From positions 124,001-188,000 of the forward strand of contig NZ_JOOE01000001.1 of assembly GCF_000712135.1 (NCBI RefSeq): 64,000 nucleotides of DNA. The letters run 5' to 3'. Below the pieces are notes generated by a model. It was not told the origin of the DNA. It did no database searches and saw only the letters and a list, made by a program, of their open reading frames with translations. Shown here one piece after another: positions 45,563-53,925 of the stretch. The translations under genes were made by a program, and so were the position numbers. Every line of letters begins with the position of its first letter. Position 1 is the stretch's first letter. Source of the stretch: Sphingomonas sp. UNC305MFCol5.2. GTDB lineage: Bacteria > Pseudomonadota > Alphaproteobacteria > Sphingomonadales > Sphingomonadaceae.

Positions 45563-45790
45563 GGGCTCACACGAAGGCACGAAGGCACGAAGAGAGTAGA
45601 AAGGGGGTCACGCGGAGGCGCGGGGGCGCGGAGATAGGGCTGCGCTGCGCGAGAAGGGGCGCCGCGTCGGCGGCGGGACATTCTGAAAGCCTTGAGCGAA
45701 CGCCGCTAGCGCAGCAGTCTACAAGCTCCGCGCCTCCGCGCCTCCGCGTGAACCCCTTCTTCTTTGCGCCTTTGCGTCTTCGTGTGAGCC
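45563..45790. repeat. Long imperfect inverted repeat (about 65-70-bp arms)
   Basis: Arms at about 45563-45633 and 45726-45790 are imperfect reverse complements sharing GGCTCACACGAAG, TTCACGCGGAGGCGCGGAGG-like and GGCGCGGAG blocks around a 92-base centre. It fills the space between tatD and the MBL gene, ending four bases before the next start codon. The layout is that of a non-coding mobile palindrome (MITE-like). A partial GTCACCCCGGC repeat precedes it at about 45533-45558. Confidence 0.75.
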
Positions 45791-45794
45791 AAGA

Positions 45795-46562
45795 ATGAAG
45801 ATCCGCATCCTCGGCTCGGGCACTTCCTCCGGCGTGCCGCGGATCGGCAACGATTGGGGGGCATGCGACCCCCACGACCCGCGTAACCGCCGCACCCGCG
45901 CCTCGGTGCTCGTCACCACCGAAACCACCACGATCCTCGTCGACACCAGCCCGGATATGCGCGCGCAGCTCCTCGCTGCCGATATCTCCGATGTCGACGC
46001 CGTGATCTGGACGCACGATCATGCCGATCACGCCCATGGCATCGACGATTTGCGTCAGCTCATGCATGCCCGGGGGGGCGAACCGGTGCGCGGCTTCGCG
46101 CGGCCCTTCACGCTCGAGCAGCTCCAGACCAGGTTCCATTATGCCTTTTTCGGCCGGGCGCTTTATCGCCCGACTGTCGATATCGCGCTGCTGCCCGACG
46201 CGTTCACGATCGGCGACATCCGGATCACCGTGACGGACCAGCCGCACGGCGGCATCACCTCGGCTGGCCTGCGGTTCGATAATAACGATAAATCAATAGG
46301 TTATGCTACAGACTTCCATGAAATGACGAGCGAAATGCGCGCGCTCTATACCGGGCTGGACGTATGGGTGGTCGATGCGCTGCGCCGCGCGCCACATCCG
46401 ACGCACCCGCATCTCGCCGAGGTGCTGGAATGGATAAGGGAGTTGGGCCCGAAACGCTCCGCGCTGGTTCATATGGATCATTCGATGGACTATGTCGGTC
46501 TTGCCGCCGAGCTGCCCGAAGGGATCGAGCCAGGCTATGACGGGCTGGAGATACAAGCGTGA
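45795..46562 (+). CDS. MBL-fold metallohydrolase (PhnP-like)
   Basis: This 255-residue metallo-beta-lactamase-fold protein has the zinc motif H74-x-H76-x-D78-H79 (IWTHDHADHAHGID) and the N-terminal strand ILGSGTSSGVPRIGNDWGAC that is typical of the PhnP-like group. A downstream aspartate is in YATDFHEM and a histidine in ALVHMDHSMDY. PhnP is a cyclic phosphodiesterase, and the exact substrate here is not known. The order metG-tatD-MBL is conserved in alphaproteobacteria. The GTG of the following gene overlaps its stop. Confidence 0.92.
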   Translation: MKIRILGSGTSSGVPRIGNDWGACDPHDPRNRRTRASVLVTTETTTILVDTSPDMRAQLLAADISDVDAVIWTHDHADHAHGIDDLRQLMHARGGEPVRGFARPFTLEQLQTRFHYAFFGRALYRPTVDIALLPDAFTIGDIRITVTDQPHGGITSAGLRFDNNDKSIGYATDFHEMTSEMRALYTGLDVWVVDALRRAPHPTHPHLAEVLEWIRELGPKRSALVHMDHSMDYVGLAAELPEGIEPGYDGLEIQA

Positions 46563-47248
46563 GTTCCTCCTGGGACACGATGGACCTGATCTGGCTGGTG
46601 GGCGTGCTCGTGCTCGTCCTCAGCGCGCTTTCGGTGCGGAAACTATCGTTCGGCTTCGTTGTGCGCTCGCTGGTCAGCTGGGCATTGATCATCGGGCTGA
46701 CCGTACTCGCGGTGGCGCATCGTCATGAACTCGGCGCACTGTTCGCGTCGGCTTCGGCCAAGCTCGGGATCGACGATCAGCAGGTCGACGGCAAGACCGT
46801 GCGCATTCGCATGGCGCCCGATGGGCATTTCTGGGCACGCGTCGAGCTGAATGGAGTCGAACGGCGCATGCTGATCGATAGCGGCGCGACGATCACTGCG
46901 ATCTCGGATCGCACCGCGGCGGCGGCGGACATCAAAGCGGGCAATGGCCTGCCGGTGATCATCGAAACCGCCAATGGCAGCGTCGCCGCGCGCCGCGGCA
47001 ATATCCAGCGGCTCGCGATCGGGCCGCTCGAAACCGAGGATCTCGGCGTGGTGGTCTCGGAGAATTTCGGGGACCTCGACGTGCTGGGCATGAACTTCCT
47101 GTCGCGGCTGCACAGCTGGCGTGTCGAGAACAAGACGTTGATTCTCGAGCCCAAGGCCGGCGCGAGCGACGAAGGCAGCGACGCCACGACTGCGCCGGCG
47201 GATTCCGCGCCTCGGCGCAGGCGGCAGAGCGGGGATGACGAAACCTGA
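46559..47248 (+). CDS. Membrane-anchored retropepsin-like aspartic protease (clan AA)
   Basis: This 229-residue protein starts with GTG overlapping the MBL gene stop. Two hydrophobic helices (residues 9-24 and 37-53) anchor the N-terminus. The protease domain at about 80-200 has the single active-site motif D107-S-G-A (RRMLIDSGATITAIS), a hydrophobic-hydrophobic-Gly pair around NFGDLDVLGMNFL, and a flap-like ETANGSVAA. It would need to dimerise to be active, as retropepsins do. The C-terminus is low-complexity and charged. Its substrates are unknown. Confidence 0.9.
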   Translation: MSSSWDTMDLIWLVGVLVLVLSALSVRKLSFGFVVRSLVSWALIIGLTVLAVAHRHELGALFASASAKLGIDDQQVDGKTVRIRMAPDGHFWARVELNGVERRMLIDSGATITAISDRTAAAADIKAGNGLPVIIETANGSVAARRGNIQRLAIGPLETEDLGVVVSENFGDLDVLGMNFLSRLHSWRVENKTLILEPKAGASDEGSDATTAPADSAPRRRRQSGDDET

Positions 47249-47350
47249 GCCGCAGCCTCGTCTATATTTAACATAATGTATATTATCGTTCTTATATTCT
47301 CATCAATGGCGCACCGCGCGAGCCCACTCCTCACCCGGTTCGAACACGAC

Positions 47351-48058
47351 TTACGCCGCGATGGCTCTTCTCACACGCTGATCGGCCGACGACCAGTTCA
47401 CGGCTTTCATGAATGCGTCGACATAAGCGCCCGCTTTGGCGCCATAATCGATCGCATATGCGTGCTCGTACATGTCGAGCGCCAATATGGGCGTTGAACC
47501 GGCAAGTGTCATCGTATGATCCGCCGCCCATTGATTGACGAGACACCTGTCGCGATGGCTCCAGACCAGCAGAACCCAGCCCGATCCGCCGCCCAGCGCC
47601 TTTCCCATGCCGGCGAACTCCGCCGCCCATCGGTCAAAGCTGCCGAAGCTCTGTTCGATCAGCGTCGAGAGCGGCTCGCCCGGCGGTGACGGCTGGCCCA
47701 GGCTGGCGAAATAGAGTTCGTGAAGAATCATCGAATTCCAGGCGATCAGTTCCTCGCGCTTCAATCCGTTGATCGTGAAACCGGGAGTCGTCGCGGGATC
47801 GAGAGCGGCGAATTGCGTCGCGATCGATCCCAGCCGCTTCACCGCGCCGACATAGTTGTTGTCGTGGTGGCTCACGAGGAGCTTTTCGGACAAGCCGGCG
47901 ATCGACCCCGGTGCGAAAGGCAAAGGCTGCGCGGTGAAGCTCCTGGCAGGCGGCGCAGATCTGGACGCCTGAGCAGCGGCGGCGATGTTGGGCAGGCTGC
48001 TCGCCGCGCCCGTGGCTGCCGCCACCGCAATCAGTCCCCGTCGGTCGATCTGCGTCAT
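47351..48058 (-). CDS. sodB: Fe/Mn superoxide dismutase, Tat-exported
   Basis: The product has 235 residues. The ATG at 48058 has GGGAGGA upstream. A twin-arginine signal is visible (TQIDRRGLIAVAAATGAAS), so the enzyme is predicted to be folded before export to the periplasm. Metal ligands are histidines in LVSHHDNNYVGAVKRL and MILHELYFASL and the D/H pair in LALDMYEHAYAIDY. The N-terminal ligand region is shorter than in cytoplasmic SODs, as in a periplasmic subgroup I recall from sphingomonads. It is the last gene of the chromate operon, 29 bases after chrA, suggesting protection from oxidative stress during chromate exposure. Confidence 0.9.
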   Translation of the reverse strand: MTQIDRRGLIAVAAATGAASSLPNIAAAAQASRSAPPARSFTAQPLPFAPGSIAGLSEKLLVSHHDNNYVGAVKRLGSIATQFAALDPATTPGFTINGLKREELIAWNSMILHELYFASLGQPSPPGEPLSTLIEQSFGSFDRWAAEFAGMGKALGGGSGWVLLVWSHRDRCLVNQWAADHTMTLAGSTPILALDMYEHAYAIDYGAKAGAYVDAFMKAVNWSSADQRVRRAIAA

Positions 48059-48087
48059 TCTGTCCTCCCATCCCGTCGATGCGTCTG

Positions 48088-49494
48088 TCAGCCGATGAGC
48101 CCCGCGAGATGCAGGGCTACGCCGACGGCTGAAGTCGTCGCCAAAGTGACGAGCACTCCGGCATTGAAGCGGAAGATCGCGATGGCCGCGGCTGCCGAGA
48201 GCGCCAGCGCCCAGAGGTCCACGCTCGCGACGATCGGCATGTCGAAACGCACCGGGCCCGCCGCGAACGGTATGACCTCCCGGAAGATGCTGTGGATCGC
48301 GAACCAGATCGCTAGGTTGAGCACGACGCCGACCACCGCCGCGGTGATCGCCGACAACGCTCCGGCCAATGCCGCATTCCCGCGCAACCGCTCGATGAAC
48401 GGCGCGCCGAGGAAGATCCACAGGAAGCACGGGACGAAGGTAACCCAGGTCGCGAGCAATCCCCCAAGCGTGCCGGCCACGAGCGGCGAAAGCAGTCCTG
48501 GATCGCGATAGGCGCCGAGGAACCCGACATATTGGAGCACCATGATCAGCGGCCCCGGCGTGGTTTCCGCCATGCCGAGGCCATCGAGCATCTCCTCGGG
48601 GCTGAGCCAATGATAGGACTGCACGGCTTCCTGCGCGACATAAGCGAGCACCGCATAGGCGCCGCCGAAGGTCACCATCGCCATCTTGGAGAAGAAGGTC
48701 GCGATCTGGCTGAACACATTGTCCGGCCCCAACGCGAGGAGCAACGCGGCCACCGGGACGAGCCACAGAGCGAGCCAGATCAGCGCCACGCGCAGCGATT
48801 GCCTCATCGTCGGGCGGGCATGCGCCGGCAGCTCCTCGCCGAGCAGGGTTTCGGAATCCGCGACGACGACACCGCCGCTCGCGCCATGTCCGCCGCCGGC
48901 GCGGAACTCCGCCCTTCCCGCCCGCCCGCCGAAATAGCCGATGAGCGCCGCACCCAGCACGATGATCGGGAACGGCACGCCGAGGAAGAAGATCAGCACG
49001 AAGGCAAGAGCCGCGAGACCCCGCATGACATTGTTCTTCAGCGCGCGCTTGCCCAGGCGCACCACGGCGTGGACCACGATGGCGAGCACCGCGGCCTTGA
49101 GCCCGAAGAACAGTGCCGACACGAAGCCCAGTGCGCCGAACAACACGTAGATCCAGCTGAGGACCATGATCGAAACCACGCCGGGAAGCACGAAGAGCCC
49201 GCCGGCGACGATGCCGCCGCGCGTCTTGTGCATCAGCCAGCCGATATAGGTGGCGAGTTGCTGCGCCTCTGGACCGGGCAGCAGCATGCAATAGTTCAGC
49301 GCGTGCAGGAACCGCTCCTCGCCGATCCAGCGTTTTTCCTCGACGAGGATGCGGTGCATCACCGCGATCTGGCCGGCGGGGCCGCCAAAGGACAAAGCGG
49401 CGATCCGCAGCCAGACCCAGAAGGCTTCGGCGAGCGATACGGCGGCGGGGCGCGGCTTCGCGCGGACGGCAGCGGCCATGGTCGCTGCGGTCAC
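48088..49494 (-). CDS. chrA: Chromate transporter ChrA
   Basis: This 468-residue inner-membrane protein of the CHR family exports chromate. Two homologous halves are present, each with the CHR signature: LSFGGPAGQIAVMHR then LPGPEAQQLATYIGWLMHK, and MVTFGGAYAVLAYVAQEAV then ETTPGPLIMVLQYVGFLGAY. A GTG at 49494 overlapping the chrB stop (GTGA) with AAGG upstream is preferred to the ATG at 49479. The long two-domain form with about ten to twelve helices is typical of proteobacterial ChrA. Confidence 0.93.
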   Translation of the reverse strand: MTAATMAAAVRAKPRPAAVSLAEAFWVWLRIAALSFGGPAGQIAVMHRILVEEKRWIGEERFLHALNYCMLLPGPEAQQLATYIGWLMHKTRGGIVAGGLFVLPGVVSIMVLSWIYVLFGALGFVSALFFGLKAAVLAIVVHAVVRLGKRALKNNVMRGLAALAFVLIFFLGVPFPIIVLGAALIGYFGGRAGRAEFRAGGGHGASGGVVVADSETLLGEELPAHARPTMRQSLRVALIWLALWLVPVAALLLALGPDNVFSQIATFFSKMAMVTFGGAYAVLAYVAQEAVQSYHWLSPEEMLDGLGMAETTPGPLIMVLQYVGFLGAYRDPGLLSPLVAGTLGGLLATWVTFVPCFLWIFLGAPFIERLRGNAALAGALSAITAAVVGVVLNLAIWFAIHSIFREVIPFAAGPVRFDMPIVASVDLWALALSAAAAIAIFRFNAGVLVTLATTSAVGVALHLAGLIG

Positions 49495-50327
49495 GCCCGC
49501 ACCTTGGCCGGCTTGTGCGAGGTCCAGTTGTGCGTCTCGCCGCGCGCATCGCGACACCAGCGGTAAAAGGCATCGTACAGGACCATGCCCGCCTCGAGCT
49601 GCTCGAGATCGTCGGCGTAGATTCGCGACAGGCCGAGCGACGCCGCCAGCAATCCCGCGGCCTCCGGGACGATCTCCGGCCGCCCCGTATCGGCGCCGCG
49701 TACGATCGTGGCGAGATGGGCCAGCGGTTCGATGCCGCCCAGTCCGAACGCCTCCACCATCAGGTCGAAGGTGCAGCGCTCGCCGCGATGGCTCCAGAAT
49801 ACGCCATCGCCTTCGAGATCGAAGGCCGCACCGCCGAACTGCGCGGCCACGTCGAGCACGTCGGAGGGCGGCACGTAGAGAAACACCGCCTGCGGGTCGA
49901 CGAAGCGGCGGATCAGCCATGGGCAGGCGATGCGGTCGACCTTGGGACGCGCCCGCGTAACCCAGACGGTCCTTCCGTCGGCGTTCCGGGCGGGGAGCGG
50001 CGCTTGGGGGACGAGCGGAAGCCCCTCGCCCCGCCACCCGGCAAACCCGCCTTCGAGCGCCTCTGCGGAGACCCCCGAATGCCGCAGCCAGGCGGCAGCG
50101 CCCTGGCTGGCGGACAGACCGTCATCGCAGACGACGATCACGTTGCGACCTGCGAATTGGTCGGCCCAGCCGGCAATTTCGCTCGCCCGGCGGCGCAGCG
50201 TTGCGGGAATGAAGCGGGGATCCGCCGCAAAGCTCTCGTCCGGGCGGATGTCGACGATCGCGGGCGCGTTCGCCGTGCCGACGAGACGGACGAGCTTGTC
50301 GATGGCGATCGAATTCTGAACAGGCAT
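49491..50327 (-). CDS. chrB: Rhodanese-ChrB chromate-resistance fusion protein
   Basis: This 278-residue protein starts at 50327 with AAGGGA upstream. Residues 1-110 are a rhodanese domain with the active cysteine in VIVVCDDGLSASQGAAAW and ADPRFIPATLRR before it. Residues 120-270 are a ChrB C-terminal domain (KVDRIACPWLIRRFVDPQAV, then FDLEGDGVFWSHRGERCTF). ChrB-domain proteins are needed for or regulate ChrA-based resistance. The gene leads the operon chrB-chrA-sod. Confidence 0.92.
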   Translation of the reverse strand: MPVQNSIAIDKLVRLVGTANAPAIVDIRPDESFAADPRFIPATLRRRASEIAGWADQFAGRNVIVVCDDGLSASQGAAAWLRHSGVSAEALEGGFAGWRGEGLPLVPQAPLPARNADGRTVWVTRARPKVDRIACPWLIRRFVDPQAVFLYVPPSDVLDVAAQFGGAAFDLEGDGVFWSHRGERCTFDLMVEAFGLGGIEPLAHLATIVRGADTGRPEIVPEAAGLLAASLGLSRIYADDLEQLEAGMVLYDAFYRWCRDARGETHNWTSHKPAKVRA

Positions 50328-50407
50328 GATGCGTCCCTTCAAATCGAAATCAGGACGCGATGCTTCGGCTGACGCCTCGTGGGGAGACCGCATTCCCCAT
50401 CTGTTCA

Positions 50408-50436
50408 AAGTGAGCCTGCGACTCGTCCTGTGTCAA
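50408..50436 (-). promoter_or_regulatory. Candidate promoter for chrB operon
   Basis: Consensus -35 TTGACA (minus strand, 50431-50436) and a weak -10 TCACTT (50408-50413) are 17 bases apart, about 80 bases upstream of the chrB start. Confidence 0.3.
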
Positions 50437-50566
50437 GCGCCGCGGGCGCCTCCCTTTCTCGACGCTGTTGACCTTGCCCTTGGTTCCGGCGTTGTACCAG
50501 CTCGCGCGCTGCGAACCCCTGCGCTGCGACAGACGTCCGCGACCGCACGACCGAAGGATCGAACAC

Positions 50567-50917
50567 ATGGTCTATCTGATCTTGAAGGCGCTGATCTCGG
50601 GTGTCCTGATCGCCGCCGCCTCGACAATGGCCAGGCGCTACCCCGGTTTCGGCGCGCTGATCGCTTCGCTGCCGCTGGTGTCGGTGCTCGGCATGATCTG
50701 GCTCTGGCACGAAAAGCCCGACGCCGAGAACATGGCGCTGCACGCCGGCGCCACTTTCTGGTACGTGCTGCCGTCGCTGCCGATGTTCCTCGTCATCCCG
50801 GCGCTGCTTCGGCACGGCGTCGGGTTCTGGGTTGCGCTGGTCGCCGGCTGTTGCCTGACCATCATGTTGTATGCCGGCATGACCTGGATCGCTCCCCGGA
50901 TCGGCCTGCAGCTCTGA
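50567..50917 (+). CDS. DUF3147 family small membrane protein, 116 aa
   Basis: This 116-residue protein starts at an ATG with AAGGA 8 bases upstream. Four hydrophobic segments are visible (LILKALISGVLIAAASTMA, LIASLPLVSVLGMIWLW, YVLPSLPMFLVIPALL and ALVAGCCLTIMLYAGM), as in DUF3147 inner-membrane proteins. The function of the family is unknown. It is divergent from the chrB operon across a 239-bp region. A role in metal tolerance could be suggested from position only. Confidence 0.88.
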   Translation: MVYLILKALISGVLIAAASTMARRYPGFGALIASLPLVSVLGMIWLWHEKPDAENMALHAGATFWYVLPSLPMFLVIPALLRHGVGFWVALVAGCCLTIMLYAGMTWIAPRIGLQL

Positions 50918-51043
50918 AATCCGCCGAAATCTGGCGCTGCTCGAAACGGGTCGCGACCTTCTGTCAGCGCTTTTATCTGCGCGGATCCGTCATTCTTGCT
51001 AAAGTGGATTCGACCCGTTTCAGTCCGAGAGAGCCCCCGCCGC

Positions 51044-51808
51044 ATGACTTCTCCGAATATCGAGCGCCTCGTCGCGATCATGGCGCGGCTGCGCGATCCG
51101 AAGACCGGCTGCGAATGGGATACGGTCCAGACCTTCGAAACGATCGCGCCCTATACGATCGAGGAAGCCTATGAGGTCGCCGACGCGATCGAGCGCGGCG
51201 ACCTGGCCGAGCTCAAGGACGAGCTTGGCGATCTGCTCCTCCAGGTCGTGTTCCACAGCCGCATGGCGGAGGAAGCCGGCCATTTCGCGCTGGCAGACGT
51301 CATCACCGCGATCAGCGACAAGATGGAGCGTCGCCATCCGCACATCTTCCGCGGGCAGGCCGAGGGTGGCCATCATCTGTGGGAACAGATCAAGGCGGCG
51401 GAACGAAGCGCAAAAGGGCACGAAAGCGCACGGGCTGTAAGTGCCCTGGAGGGCGTGGCGCTCGGCCTTCCCGCCTTGCTCCGCGCCGAGAAGCTCCAGA
51501 AGCGCGCCGCGCGCACCGGCTTCGACTGGCCCGACGCCACCGGGGCTCGCGCCAAGATCGACGAGGAACTCGCCGAAGTCGAAGCCGCGGCGACGCACGA
51601 GGAGCGGGAGGAAGAGATTGGCGACCTGCTGTTCGCAATGGTCAATTGGGCACGCAAGCAAGGCGTCGACCCCGAAGCCGCGCTGCGCGGCGCCAACGCC
51701 AAGTTCGAGCGCCGCTTCAGGGCAATGGAGGCCGAGGCCGGCGAAGCGTTCGCCGGGCTCGATCTCGACGGCAAGGAAGCGCTGTGGGTCAAGGCCAAGC
51801 GCGGATAA
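51044..51808 (+). CDS. mazG: Nucleoside triphosphate pyrophosphohydrolase MazG
   Basis: This 254-residue cytoplasmic enzyme hydrolyses (d)NTPs to NMP and pyrophosphate, cleaning aberrant nucleotides. The two tandem MazG domains are seen, each with the metal-binding EExxD pattern: YTIEEAYEVADAIE with ELKDELGDLLLQ, and KIDEELAEVEAA with EIGDLLFAMVNWARK. The N-terminus LMARLRDP-like IMARLRDPKTGCEWD is diagnostic. It stands at the head of the conserved block leading to hflX and hfq in alphaproteobacteria. Confidence 0.95.
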   Translation: MTSPNIERLVAIMARLRDPKTGCEWDTVQTFETIAPYTIEEAYEVADAIERGDLAELKDELGDLLLQVVFHSRMAEEAGHFALADVITAISDKMERRHPHIFRGQAEGGHHLWEQIKAAERSAKGHESARAVSALEGVALGLPALLRAEKLQKRAARTGFDWPDATGARAKIDEELAEVEAAATHEEREEEIGDLLFAMVNWARKQGVDPEAALRGANAKFERRFRAMEAEAGEAFAGLDLDGKEALWVKAKRG

Positions 51809-52152
51809 GGCTTTCGCACCGATTGCAATGTAGGATTTCGTCTGCTCGACTGGCCGGCGCCGGCCGCAAGCCGCCGCTCTTTGACTCGTGAACCCTCGTC
51901 ATCCCGGCGAATGCCCGGGCGACCAGACAGAAGCATGACATCCGTCACCCCGGCTTTCGCCAGGACGACAATGTGCGTGCGGTCTCCGTGAACGCGGAAC
52001 CCGCACGCTCGCTTGTGTCAACTTCGGCTGGACTTTGTTCCCACTTCCGCTGGGAAACCGCTTCAATCCGCCCTGCGTCGCAAAACCGCGTTCTCATGTT
52101 CCGCGTTGTCCGCGTTCAGCCGTGCAGAGTCGGGAATCGACAATTGCGTGGT
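51809..52152. other. Intergenic region with a degenerate palindromic repeat
   Basis: No gene is supported in this 344-base stretch. At about 51898-51975 there is a weak REP-like pair (GTCATCCCGGCGAATG and GTCACCCCGGCTTTCGCC). The rest has no clear promoter, RNA or terminator that I can identify. Confidence 0.6.
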
Positions 52153-52545
52153 TCAGCGCGCCTGAACCCGGATTATCGGCAACGTACCCGGCGCAAAACG
52201 CGAATAGACCATGTTGATCGAAGCGATGTTGCGGCGCCGTCCGTTGAGCGTCTGCGGCACGGTGCAGGTGCCGGCATTGAGGATCCGGCGCACCGGGAGA
52301 TCCTGGACGCCGCCATTCTGGAACCGCACGGTCAGGCGCGTGAAGTGGATCGGGCGATTGAGCGCACAGACGCGGATCTGGCGGTCGCGCATGTTGCCGC
52401 GGAGCATGATGGTGTCCCGATCGCTGCCGCGGCTCACCGTCTTGTATCCGACGGTGCGCCAGCCCGGCTGTGCCTGCGCGGCGGTGGCAGTGCCGAAGGC
52501 GGTGGCGCCAAGCGAAAGGATCGTAAGGAAGGGAAGGATCTTCAT
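52153..52545 (-). CDS. Secreted hypothetical protein, 130 aa
   Basis: This 130-residue protein starts at 52545 with GGAG 8 bases upstream. A signal peptide covers residues 1-26 (LPFLTILSLGATAFGTATAAQA). The mature protein begins QPGWRTVGYKTVSRGSDRDT and has a beta-rich pattern with two cysteines (IRVCALNRPI and NAGTCTVPQTL) that could form a disulfide. I know similar small periplasmic proteins from sphingomonads, and they are unnamed. Function unknown. Confidence 0.75.
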   Translation of the reverse strand: MKILPFLTILSLGATAFGTATAAQAQPGWRTVGYKTVSRGSDRDTIMLRGNMRDRQIRVCALNRPIHFTRLTVRFQNGGVQDLPVRRILNAGTCTVPQTLNGRRRNIASINMVYSRFAPGTLPIIRVQAR

Positions 52546-52626
52546 GGGCATCACTCCACATTCCCCCGCCCGCGCCGGATTTAGCACAAACGTTCCGGCA
52601 TCAAAACCAATTTGGGGATGGCCGCG

Positions 52627-53919
52627 TCAGGCGCGGCGCGTCTCGAACCGCTCATAGTCCCGCGGCGCCATCCGCACCTCGTAGACCGATTGCTGGTCCT
52701 CGACTCGCTGTTCGAGCACCTCGCCATGCTGGTGGAGCCACGCCGCCCCCGCCCCGTCGGCCGGATCGAGCGTTATCGTGTAGCGGCGATGCCCCTCGGT
52801 CAGGCGCGCCGCGACGGTTTCGATCAGGGCGTCGACTCCTTCTCCGGTCATTGCGGAGATCGGCATCACGTCCTCGCGCTTGCCGGCATCCTCGAGCAAT
52901 TGCCCGCGATGCTCGTCGTCGAGCAAATCGAGCTTGTTCCACGCCTCGAAGCGCGGCGTCGCCTCGGCCACCCCGATCTCGCCGAGCACCTTCTCGACAT
53001 CGGCGCGCTGCGCCTCGCTGTCCGGATGCGCGATGTCGCGGACGTGGATCAGCAGGTCCGCCGACACCACTTCCTCCAGCGTCGCCTTGAACGCCGCGAC
53101 CAGCTGGGTCGGCAGTTCGGAGACGAAGCCCACCGTGTCGGACAGGATCGCCTTGTCGATGCCCGGCAGCGAGATCTGGCGCAGCGTCGGATCGAGCGTG
53201 GCGAAGAGCAGATTCTCCGCCATGACGTCAGAACCAGTCAAGCGATTGAAAATAGTAGATTTTCCGGCGTTCGTATAACCAACCAGGGCGATGACAGGCC
53301 AAGGTGCGCGCTGGCGGCGGTCGCGGTGGAGCGTGCGGGTGCGGCTGACCTGGTCGAGCTCCTTGCGCAGCCGCGCCATCCGGTCGCGGATCAGTCGCCT
53401 GTCGGCTTCGATCTGGGTCTCGCCCGGGCCGCCGAGGAAGCCGAAGCCGCCGCGTTGGCGCTCGAGGTGCGTCCAGCTGCGCACCAGCCGGCCTGCCTGA
53501 TAGTCGAGATGCGCGAGTTCGACCTGGAGCCGGCCCTCTGCGGTGCGTGCGCGCTCGCCGAATATCTCGAGGATCAGGCCGGTGCGGTCGATCACCTTGC
53601 AGCCGAGCGCTGTCTCGAGGTTGCGCTGCTGCACCGGTGTTAAGGCCGCATCGAAAACGGCGAGCTGAAGTTCCTGATCTCGAACGGTTTCTGCGATGGC
53701 ATCAACCTGCCCCGATCCGATCAGCGTCCCCGGCTTGGGCTGGCGCAGCTTGACCGAAAGCTTCTCGCGCACTTCGACGCCGATCGCCGCAGCGAGGCCG
53801 GCAGTCTCCTCCAGACGCGCCTCGGCGTCGCGTGAGCTGCCGCCCATCTCGGGATAGACGACGATCGCCCGCGCGCCGCGGGAGAATTCGTCGGCGTCAC
53901 GATCAAAACCGGTGGACAT
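52627..53919 (-). CDS. hflX: Ribosome-associated GTPase HflX
   Basis: This 430-residue GTPase has an N-terminal HflX domain (EARLEETAGLAAAIGVEV, then GTLIGSGQVDAIAE) and a glycine-rich linker in the middle (GGFGFLGGPGETQIE). The G domain has G1 GYTNAGKSTIFNRL, G3 DTVGFVSELP and G4 WNKLD. HflX binds 50S ribosomes and splits or rescues stalled or heat-damaged ribosomes. It lies six bases downstream of hfq, as in many proteobacteria. Confidence 0.96.
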   Translation of the reverse strand: MSTGFDRDADEFSRGARAIVVYPEMGGSSRDAEARLEETAGLAAAIGVEVREKLSVKLRQPKPGTLIGSGQVDAIAETVRDQELQLAVFDAALTPVQQRNLETALGCKVIDRTGLILEIFGERARTAEGRLQVELAHLDYQAGRLVRSWTHLERQRGGFGFLGGPGETQIEADRRLIRDRMARLRKELDQVSRTRTLHRDRRQRAPWPVIALVGYTNAGKSTIFNRLTGSDVMAENLLFATLDPTLRQISLPGIDKAILSDTVGFVSELPTQLVAAFKATLEEVVSADLLIHVRDIAHPDSEAQRADVEKVLGEIGVAEATPRFEAWNKLDLLDDEHRGQLLEDAGKREDVMPISAMTGEGVDALIETVAARLTEGHRRYTITLDPADGAGAAWLHQHGEVLEQRVEDQQSVYEVRMAPRDYERFETRRA

Positions 53920-53925
53920 GGCCGT

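Noticed and set aside
47351..49573. Apparent 740-residue fusion of SOD with upstream sequence
   Set aside because: Only the last 235 residues are SOD. The upstream part reads through chrA in a wrong frame. The ATG at 48058 with a strong ribosome site and a Tat signal is the real start.
50350..50568. Minus-strand 72-codon frame upstream of chrB
   Set aside because: It overlaps the probable promoter region and the start of the DUF3147 gene, has no clear ribosome site and has no recognised similarity.
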